DNA of 5,188 nt from the NCBI GenBank assembly GCA_964477485.1, contig CAYZEE010000059.1:1-5188 (forward strand), in the 5' to 3' direction. This document shows positions 1-3,881 of this stretch, piece after piece (within the stretch, counting starts at the first letter, position 1; each line of letters starts with the position of its first letter). This DNA is from CAYZEE01 sp964477485 (GTDB lineage Bacteria; Patescibacteriota; Microgenomatia; Levybacterales; UBA12049). The notes beneath the pieces were generated by a model. The model worked only from the letters and a program-made list of their open reading frames with translations, did not search any database and was not told the DNA's origin. The translations under genes were made by a program, and so were the position numbers.

Positions 1-326
1 CGGATGTTGGAGTAGTGCTGGCTAAAAATGGTATATTTACGGAAAATATATTTCCGGTGAAACTATTGGAGTTTGCGCAAATGGGAATTCCGGTTATTGC
101 GACAAGAACTAAAACGCTTGCAAATTATTTTGACAACAGTCAAATTGCTTTTCTTCAGAAAAACTCTGGTAAAGACTTTACTAAAGTAATTATTAATCTG
201 TATAGAAATCTCGAGAAAAGAATAAGTCTTGCAAAAAATGCTAAAAGATATTTAGAAAAATATAACTGGGAGAAAGAGGAAAAGAAATATTTAGGTCTTA
301 TGAATAAACTACTTAAGCCAGTATAA
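1..326 (+). CDS. Glycosyltransferase (GT4-like), C-terminal part only
   Basis: The reading frame is open from base 3, so the gene enters from the left edge and only its last 107 codons are visible; the GTG at base 15 is internal, not the start. The visible part opens with DVGVV, then FPVKLLE (visible residues 17-23) and GIPVIAT (28-34). This is the usual arrangement in the second Rossmann domain of GT-B fold, GT4-type glycosyltransferases, where an acidic residue ahead of the G-P-V strand helps hold the sugar nucleotide. It ends with the typical C-terminal helix carrying AKNAKRYLEKYNWEKEEKKY. The likely role is cytoplasmic or membrane-associated sugar transfer during polysaccharide assembly; donor and acceptor cannot be read. 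Its tail differs from the three relic tails on the other strand (EEKKYLGLMNKLLKPV here, EEHYEKLMGIYRRAI there), so it is not their direct source. Its last 14 bases overlap the convergent ligase gene. Confidence 0.85.
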   Translation, partial: DVGVVLAKNGIFTENIFPVKLLEFAQMGIPVIATRTKTLANYFDNSQIAFLQKNSGKDFTKVIINLYRNLEKRISLAKNAKRYLEKYNWEKEEKKYLGLMNKLLKPV

Positions 327-1692
327 TCGCGGCAAGAAGAAAATAAAGCCGGAACTGGGAAGAGTAGAGAAAAGGATTAAGCATGGACATGCCGATGAGT
401 CCTAATAGGCCGTAGAATGCCGCGTTCTTCGGATAATCCTTTTTTCCTGAAAAATAATTCTTCGCAACAGCGTATAAGAATAAAATGAACAGGATCATCG
501 CCGGCAATCCCGCCTCGCTGCCTATCTCAAGAAACATATTGTGAATCCGGTAAAATCCTGAGGCGTTTTTGAGGGTAAAAACATCCGTAACCGGGTTTGC
601 CGCGTATTCCTGAAGGGATCTGTTAAGCCCTACTCCCGTCAGGGGATATTGCGTGATAAGGTTTAATCCTTCCTGCCAGAGAAGAAATCTGGTATCCATG
701 GACCCTCCCCGCGCAAAGGCCTGGGAAAATGTGGCGATTCTGTCGGAAAAATAGGGAAATAGTACTAGTAAAACAGTGACTGCCTCTAAAAAAAACGTGA
801 CAATATTTTTTAATATTTTCATATTAACTTTTAACTTTGTTTTTTGACTGAATATAATGTAAAGAATTATTAGCGGCAAAAATATCCAGGCTGCACGAGT
901 ATAGGTGAAAAACATCACAATAAAAGATAACAGCAGAAATATATTCAAAATTTTGCTTTTATCTTTCCACAAAAATAAAAATGGGGTTGTAACCAGAAGA
1001 AATGAAGCGAAAAGATTCGGGTGTCCGAAAGTTCCTGCCAGACGATAAAGATTAGGGTCTTCTGGTGCGGTAATTCCGTACGGGTTGACAAAAAGAGAAG
1101 ACGATTCCGCGACTATACCAATCGGATGGCGCAAGACTAACTGTATGAGTCCGGTGACTGTCTGAAACAGCAGCATCGAAATAATCAAAAGGGATACGTC
1201 ATGGAGATCTTTTTTTTGAATATGCAGGCACAGGATAATATACAGCAGGATCAATTCACCGACAGAAATGAACCCCAGGAAAGTATTGGCGTACGGGAAG
1301 AAGATTAGTGAAGTGAAAGTGAGAATGAAAAATATAAAAAGGATCAAATCAGAAGAATGGAATCTTTTCCTGATTCCGATGAGGGAAAAGGGGAGAAAGG
1401 AAATAATTAAAATAGTCATCGGAGATATTTTCCAGCCGGAACCAAGGTCCAATCCCAACGGCTGCATCTGAAACCAGCTCTGAGCCAATCCCATTTCAGT
1501 AAAGAGTGAAAGTACAAGTGAATAGAGAAGAGATGTTTTCAGATTTCGGGTGGAAAGATAAAAAAAGAAAACCGCAACTCCGTATGAAGAAAAGTAAACT
1601 ATTTTATTCGGAGAAAAGAACTGGAGTAGGTAAAATACCGCCAATCCGATAGGAAAATATTTATTTCGAGACAATCCAGAAAGGAACATCAT
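313..1692 (-). CDS. O-antigen ligase / polymerase-type membrane protein
   Basis: A 459-residue polytopic inner-membrane protein with about ten or more hydrophobic segments across nearly its whole length. Family signs in order are RLAGTFGHPNLFA (217-229), TYTRAAW (263-269), a non-membrane stretch with RFLLWQEGL (335-343) and PLTGVGLN (350-357), then IHNMFLEIGSEAGLP (383-397). These match the Wzy_C/O-antigen ligase (WaaL-like) family, whose periplasmic loop carries a conserved Arg and a His (here probably H384) that act in transfer of an undecaprenyl-linked glycan. Ligase, polymerase and protein O-oligosaccharyltransferase look alike at this level, so the exact reaction is open. The start is fixed by TGA immediately upstream (TGA ATG ATG); the TGA is the stop of glycosyltransferase relic 1. 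No Shine-Dalgarno sequence is visible, which suggests translation coupled to the preceding frame. The length is normal for the family and no lesion is seen. Confidence 0.87.
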   Translation of the reverse strand: MMFLSGLSRNKYFPIGLAVFYLLQFFSPNKIVYFSSYGVAVFFFYLSTRNLKTSLLYSLVLSLFTEMGLAQSWFQMQPLGLDLGSGWKISPMTILIISFLPFSLIGIRKRFHSSDLILFIFFILTFTSLIFFPYANTFLGFISVGELILLYIILCLHIQKKDLHDVSLLIISMLLFQTVTGLIQLVLRHPIGIVAESSSLFVNPYGITAPEDPNLYRLAGTFGHPNLFASFLLVTTPFLFLWKDKSKILNIFLLLSFIVMFFTYTRAAWIFLPLIILYIIFSQKTKLKVNMKILKNIVTFFLEAVTVLLVLFPYFSDRIATFSQAFARGGSMDTRFLLWQEGLNLITQYPLTGVGLNRSLQEYAANPVTDVFTLKNASGFYRIHNMFLEIGSEAGLPAMILFILFLYAVAKNYFSGKKDYPKNAAFYGLLGLIGMSMLNPFLYSSQFRLYFLLAAIILA

Positions 1693-1859
1693 TCATATTA
1701 TACTTGAATTTGCGGCATATATACCTTCAATAGCCCTGCGGTATATCCCCATCAGTTTCCCGTAATGCTCTTCCGGGCTGAAATTTTTCTCCATATATAT
1801 GCCTTGCCCGCTCTGCCACCGCGCTGATTTCCATTCATTCTTAACCAAACGAGGTTAAT
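1693..1859 (-). pseudogene. Glycosyltransferase 3' tail, relic 1
   Basis: This stretch encodes only the C-terminal helix region of a GT4-type glycosyltransferase. Directly after the PIN toxin stop codon, and in the same frame, it reads INLVWLRMNGNQRGGRAGKA. That aligns without gaps to INKLWNSPRLCRQMGRNARK of relic 2. At an AT run (1793-1800) the frame changes: an extra two bases shift reading into MEKNFSPEEHYGKLMGIYRR and on to a TGA at 1693-1695. Relics 2 and 3 have EKNFDPEEHYEKLMGIYRR at the same place. The body of the enzyme (donor and acceptor domains) is missing, so it cannot be functional as a transferase. The 3' end after RRAI differs from the other two relics (EGIYAANSSII here, AKHK there). 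The TGA abuts the ligase ATG, which is how an intact upstream glycosyltransferase gene would once have been coupled to it. The homology call rests on visual alignment. Confidence 0.72.
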
Positions 1860-2267
1860 CTAAAAAAGATACGTTTCTATAAATTCTCTGGCTTTGATTA
1901 TTTTGATTCTTTTAAACTCCTGCAGTTGAAGAAGATGTTTATCTCCTGAAACTATCAAATCAGCTTTTCCTTCATAAGCGCATTCAATTATTTTGTCGTC
2001 ATCAGGGTCAGCCTTGATAAATTTTATTCTTGTTTTAGGCTCTACAAGTTTACAAATTGATAAAATAAGCTCTTCTGTCAAATCCAGTTTAGATAATTCG
2101 TATTTAAACTTGACACGCAGTACTCCTCTTATTTCTGCAATAATCTGTTTAGATATGAGAAGCCGGAAAACTCCCGATTCTGCTAAACTGAGGATTTTTC
2201 CCGGTATACTACCCTGAAAGTGCAATGCGGATATATAAATATTTGTATCAAAGACGACTCTTTTCAT
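1860..2267 (-). CDS. PIN-domain toxin, VapC-like
   Basis: A 135-residue PIN-domain protein of the type usually annotated as 'putative toxin-antitoxin system toxin component, PIN family'. PIN toxins are Mg-dependent ribonucleases that cut tRNA, rRNA or mRNA in the cytoplasm. The acidic site is complete: D7 in VVFDTNIYISAL, E45 in KQIIAEIRGVL, D91 in DPDDDKIIECA and D109 in LIVSGDKHLL. Length is normal for the family. It lies 14 bases downstream of the ribbon-helix-helix antitoxin gene, in the usual antitoxin-first order, and shares its promoter. No good Shine-Dalgarno sequence precedes the ATG, so expression probably depends on translation of the antitoxin gene. Its TAG stop is followed at once, in the same frame, by glycosyltransferase relic 1. 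The RNA target cannot be predicted. Confidence 0.88.
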   Translation of the reverse strand: MKRVVFDTNIYISALHFQGSIPGKILSLAESGVFRLLISKQIIAEIRGVLRVKFKYELSKLDLTEELILSICKLVEPKTRIKFIKADPDDDKIIECAYEGKADLIVSGDKHLLQLQEFKRIKIIKAREFIETYLF

Positions 2268-2281
2268 CAGAATTGTAAATT

Positions 2282-2521
2282 CTACTTTCCGGAGCGATAA
2301 TCCGCTATTATATTTTCCACATCTTTCTCTTTAAATTTCAGCTTTTTAGCCTTTTTCTGGCCATATCTGTAGAGCTCATCCCACTGGGCTTTACGCAAAA
2401 CATAGCTCCTGATTGCTTCCCGAAATAATTCACTTCTTGACCGTGCCTCTTTTTCTGCTACTTTATCAATTAGTGATAGAAGCTTTGCCGGTAAAGAAAT
2501 GTTCACTATTTGTGCATCCAT
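2282..2521 (-). CDS. Ribbon-helix-helix (CopG-type) antitoxin, VapB-like
   Basis: A 79-residue protein. Residues 3-9 (AQIVNIS) form a predicted DNA-contacting beta strand, followed by LP and two helices, about 12-25 and 28-41, the second with SRSELFREAIRSYV. This is the ribbon-helix-helix fold of CopG/ParD/VapB-like antitoxins. The charged, lysine-rich C-terminus (about 43-79, with KKAKKLKFKEKD) is the part that normally wraps around and blocks the toxin. Family knowledge predicts a dimer that neutralises the downstream PIN toxin and represses its own promoter. The start is well supported: AGGAGG lies 5 bases upstream of the ATG, and a near-consensus promoter overlapped by palindromes precedes it. 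Confidence 0.85.
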   Translation of the reverse strand: MDAQIVNISLPAKLLSLIDKVAEKEARSRSELFREAIRSYVLRKAQWDELYRYGQKKAKKLKFKEKDVENIIADYRSGK

Positions 2522-2525
2522 AAGT

Positions 2526-2532
2526 ACCTCCT
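2526..2532 (-). promoter_or_regulatory. Strong ribosome binding site of the antitoxin gene
   Basis: Read on the minus strand the sequence is AGGAGGT, a full anti-Shine-Dalgarno match, with TACTT (5 bases) between AGGAGG and the antitoxin ATG. It fixes the antitoxin start. It contrasts with the downstream toxin gene, which has no recognisable site; this would favour excess antitoxin. Confidence 0.85.
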
Positions 2533-2561
2533 TTATATATATTTTATATAAAGTTTATATA
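2531..2561. promoter_or_regulatory. Overlapping palindromes, probable antitoxin operator
   Basis: Two inverted repeats share one arm. CTTTATATA (2531-2539) pairs with TATATAAAG (2545-2553) across a 5-base gap. The latter also belongs to TATATAAAGTTTATATA (2545-2561), a perfect palindrome with 8-base arms around a central G. Together they cover the -10 box and most of the spacer of the antitoxin promoter. Ribbon-helix-helix antitoxins typically bind short repeated half-sites over their own promoter, so this is the natural autoregulation site. AT-rich DNA gives palindromes easily, but the shared G/C-marked arms make chance less likely. Confidence 0.6.
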
Positions 2562-2569
2562 TCTGTCAA
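2541..2569 (-). promoter_or_regulatory. Sigma70-type promoter of the antitoxin-toxin operon
   Basis: On the minus strand, TTGACA (2569-2564, perfect -35) is followed after exactly 17 bases by TAAAAT (2546-2541, 5/6 match to the -10 consensus). Transcription would start near 2534, close to or within the Shine-Dalgarno region, giving a very short leader. Other -10 registers in this AT-rich stretch are possible. The promoter lies about 35 bases beyond the stop codon of relic 2. Confidence 0.75.
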
Positions 2570-2603
2570 TGCGTATCGCGTGTGTTTCGTCGGGTGTTTT
2601 GTT

Positions 2604-2727
2604 TTATTTGTGTTTTGCGATGGCCCTGCGGTATATCCCCATCAGTTTCTCATAATGTTACTCGGGGTCGAAATTCTTTTCTACATACTTCCTTGCGTTT
2701 CTGCCCATCTGCCGGCAGAGTCGGGGA
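2604..2727. repeat. 124-bp direct repeat, copy A (within relic 2)
   Basis: This block matches 3717-3840 in the same orientation with no gaps and 4 mismatches (120/124), counted by eye. It begins at the shared stop codon and ends inside the glycosyltransferase C-terminal helix. Sequence on both sides diverges abruptly. It could support homologous recombination that would delete or duplicate the MNT/HEPN operon lying between the copies. Confidence 0.9.
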
Positions 2728-2786
2728 CTATTCCATAATTTATTTATTTTCTCCACGCAATCCTCCACATTTCCCGGCTCAAAAAG
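2604..2786 (-). pseudogene. Glycosyltransferase 3' tail, relic 2, with nonsense codon
   Basis: The frame reads LFEPGNVEDCVEKINKLW, then NSPRLCRQMGRNARKYVEKN and FDPE, then a TAA stop (2660-2658), then HYEKLMGIYRRAIAKHK and a final TAA (2606-2604). LFEPGN-x-ED is the standard motif after the nucleotide-sugar site of GT4 glycosyltransferases, and the rest is the C-terminal helix. Only about 61 codons remain and the rest of the enzyme is absent. Relic 3 has GAA (Glu) where relic 2 has TAA, so the internal stop is a single-base nonsense change. The frame is open upstream to about 2882, but that sequence (about 2787-2862, between the HEPN stop and the motif) shows no recognisable glycosyltransferase homology, and the only start candidate is a TTG inside the HEPN gene. 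It is therefore unlikely to be a real gene start. Confidence 0.82.
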
Positions 2787-2862
2787 AAAGACGAGTTCTA
2801 GAAACGATAGCGCTGTAGAAAAGGCTATAGGGTAAATGGTGTAAAAAATTAAAAGCCCTGAT

Positions 2863-3264
2863 CTATATTTTTTTATATACAAATCTCAAAATTTCTTCGA
2901 CTGCGGAAATTGCAGACTTAGCATCCTGTTCATCATATAATCCTTCGGGTCCTCCATATTGTCCCGGATATCTGGCAGAAATATAATATTTATCCAGTTC
3001 CTGCGCGGCGTTTATAATTTCAGAAACGTCCACATCGATTTTCTTTAACTCGCTTAACAATCTGTCAAGGCTGTGAATTTTGGGAACTATTTTCCCCTTA
3101 TTCAAAATAAGCGCTTTCAACGCTTTTTCAGCTGATTGTTGACTGGCATAACATGAAGAAGTATATATTTCCCCTTCGCAATTCCACTTTGCGGTTTTCA
3201 AATCATACTCGGAAAATTCCAGCCAAGTGTGAACATCCCTGGAAAAATCAATTTTTTGTTTCAT
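2863..3264 (-). CDS. HEPN-domain protein, partner of the MNT nucleotidyltransferase
   Basis: A 133-residue all-helical HEPN-domain protein. Family signs are WLEFSEYDLKTAK (14-26), CYASQQSAEKALKALI (38-53), KIHSL (62-66) and LDKYYISARYPG (90-101). HEPN/MNT pairs are two-gene toxin-antitoxin-like modules; in studied examples the HEPN protein is an RNase toxin inactivated by AMP transfer from the MNT protein. Here the ATG lies inside the end of the MNT gene (17-base overlap), with GGAAAAG about 6 bases upstream, so the two are translationally coupled. The catalytic R-x4-6-H motif of toxic HEPN RNases is missing: the only histidines are H12 and H64, neither spaced correctly after an arginine, and R98 is followed by no histidine. 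The protein may therefore be non-nucleolytic or use other residues. Homology to the HEPN family is clear; the toxin role is uncertain. Confidence 0.85.
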   Translation of the reverse strand: MKQKIDFSRDVHTWLEFSEYDLKTAKWNCEGEIYTSSCYASQQSAEKALKALILNKGKIVPKIHSLDRLLSELKKIDVDVSEIINAAQELDKYYISARYPGQYGGPEGLYDEQDAKSAISAVEEILRFVYKKI

Positions 3265-3559
3265 AGATGACTTTTCCGTGTTTAAGTACTTCCTGGGTTA
3301 TAAAGAAATTATTATTTTTTATGGCATCATTCAATTCATCGGGAGTCAAAACCTGCGGCTCTATATGGGGTATGTTTCCCCAAACTAGTTTCAAGACATC
3401 CGCGATACGCTCAGGCGGTCTTTTCCTGGTCTTTTTGATAATAAGAAGATCCACGTCACTGAAATCGTTTACTTTACCCGCTGCAAATGAACCAAAAAGA
3501 ATTATTTTTTCGGGTCTAAAAGGTAAAAGTTTTCTGATTATTTTGTGTGTATCAAGCAT
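3248..3559 (-). CDS. MNT-type minimal nucleotidyltransferase
   Basis: A 103-residue minimal nucleotidyltransferase of the DNA polymerase beta superfamily. The signature GSFAAGKVNDFSDVDL fits GS-x10-D-x-D, with G23-S24 binding nucleotide and D35 and D37 binding metal. E67 in HIEPQVLTP may supply the third acidic position on the next strand. In HEPN/MNT modules the family member acts as antitoxin by transferring AMP to its HEPN partner. The gene is first in a two-gene operon, overlaps the HEPN start by 17 bases, and has its own promoter with a leader of under 20 bases. The ATG at 3559 is preceded by only a weak Shine-Dalgarno candidate. The protein looks complete. Confidence 0.87.
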   Translation of the reverse strand: MLDTHKIIRKLLPFRPEKIILFGSFAAGKVNDFSDVDLLIIKKTRKRPPERIADVLKLVWGNIPHIEPQVLTPDELNDAIKNNNFFITQEVLKHGKVIYETKN

Positions 3560-3582
3560 AGCTTCATTTTGACTGCAATTTT

Positions 3583-3611
3583 AGTATACCTTCACAGGCA
3601 GTTCTTATCAA
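3583..3611 (-). promoter_or_regulatory. Sigma70-type promoter of the MNT-HEPN operon
   Basis: On the minus strand, TTGATA (3611-3606, 5/6 of the -35 consensus) is followed after exactly 17 bases by TATACT (3588-3583, 5/6 of the -10 consensus). The start point would be near 3576, about 17 bases before the MNT ATG. A 5-base inverted repeat, ACTGC at 3572-3576 and GCAGT at 3598-3602, brackets the -10 box; it is too short to call an operator. No other signal was seen from 3612 to 3673. Confidence 0.72.
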
Positions 3612-3673
3612 GTCCATATTGCACATCGATTTGAATAATATTTGGAAAAATCAGGAAAATCAGATTGCGAGGT

Positions 3674-3714
3674 AAAAAAAAATGACTGGTTCCCAAACCG
3701 CGTATCCAGCCATT
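3674..3714 (-). terminator. Probable intrinsic terminator after relic 3
   Basis: The minus-strand RNA can form a 9-bp stem, AAUGGCUGG (from 3714-3706) with CCAGUCAUU (3689-3681), with one G-U pair and a 16-base loop. It is followed by an uninterrupted run of U (positions 3682-3674, partly in the stem base). It starts three bases beyond the TAA of relic 3 and would end transcription coming from the asparagine synthase gene before the MNT-HEPN promoter. The long loop, which could instead form a small GGUU/AACC hairpin, lowers certainty. Confidence 0.6.
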
Positions 3715-3716
3715 TA

Positions 3717-3840
3717 TTATTTGTGTTTTGCGATGGCCCTGCGGTATATCCCCATCAGTTTCTCATAATGTTCCTCGGGGTCGAAATTCTTTTCTACATA
3801 CTTCCTTGCGTTTTTGCCCATCTGCCGGCAGAGCAGGGGA
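3717..3840. repeat. 124-bp direct repeat, copy B (within relic 3)
   Basis: Partner of the block at 2604-2727, same orientation, 120/124 identical. The differences are one base that makes the stop codon in copy A, one that gives Lys here and Arg there (MGK/MGR), and two adjacent bases near the right end. The spacing between copies is 1113 bases and encloses the whole MNT-HEPN operon. Confidence 0.9.
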
Positions 3841-3842
3841 TT
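3717..3842 (-). pseudogene. Glycosyltransferase 3' tail, relic 3
   Basis: The frame holds 41 codons, NPLLCRQMGKNARKYVEKNF then DPEEHYEKLMGIYRRAIAKHK, ending in TAA at 3719-3717. Directly upstream the same frame is closed by TGA (3845-3843) and a second TGA two codons before it. The tail therefore cannot be entered from an upstream gene, and the enzyme body is gone. It lies about 40 bases after the stop codon of the asparagine synthase gene. Unlike relic 2 it has no internal stop. The probable terminator just downstream suggests this copy kept its original 3' end, while relics 1 and 2 now run into other sequence. Confidence 0.82.
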
Positions 3843-3881
3843 TCAATTTCAGAAATATTTATTTTTTTTATTCATTTGAAT

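Noticed and set aside
1697..1702. TATAAT on the minus strand about 10 bases before the ligase ATG, as a ligase promoter
   Set aside because: No acceptable -35 box lies 16-18 bases upstream; the nearest candidate, TTGAAG, is 22 bases away. The motif also falls inside the coding tail of relic 1.
1841..1858. TTAACC / GGTTAA inverted repeat just after the PIN toxin stop, as a terminator
   Set aside because: The stem is only 6 bp and AT-rich, and no U run follows it on the minus strand; the sequence is also explained as glycosyltransferase-derived codons.
2499..2818. Plus-strand open frames across relic 2 and the antitoxin promoter
   Set aside because: They lie opposite relic 2 and the antitoxin control region, have no ribosome binding site, and show no protein-family features. 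The similar plus-strand frame at 3642-3905 exists only because of the 124-bp repeat.
2658..2882. A 74-codon open frame as a separate small gene
   Set aside because: Its only start is a TTG inside the HEPN gene with no ribosome site. Its second half is the glycosyltransferase C-terminal motif stopped by a nonsense codon, so it is better read as relic 2.
2604..3842. The repeated blocks as an insertion sequence, MITE or CRISPR-like repeat
   Set aside because: There are no terminal inverted repeats, target duplications or regular spacers, and the blocks translate cleanly as a glycosyltransferase C-terminus in one frame.
3842..3881. ATTCA/TGAAT hairpin after the asparagine synthase stop as a terminator
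   Set aside because: The arms are only 5 bp and the run after them on the transcribed minus strand is A, not U.
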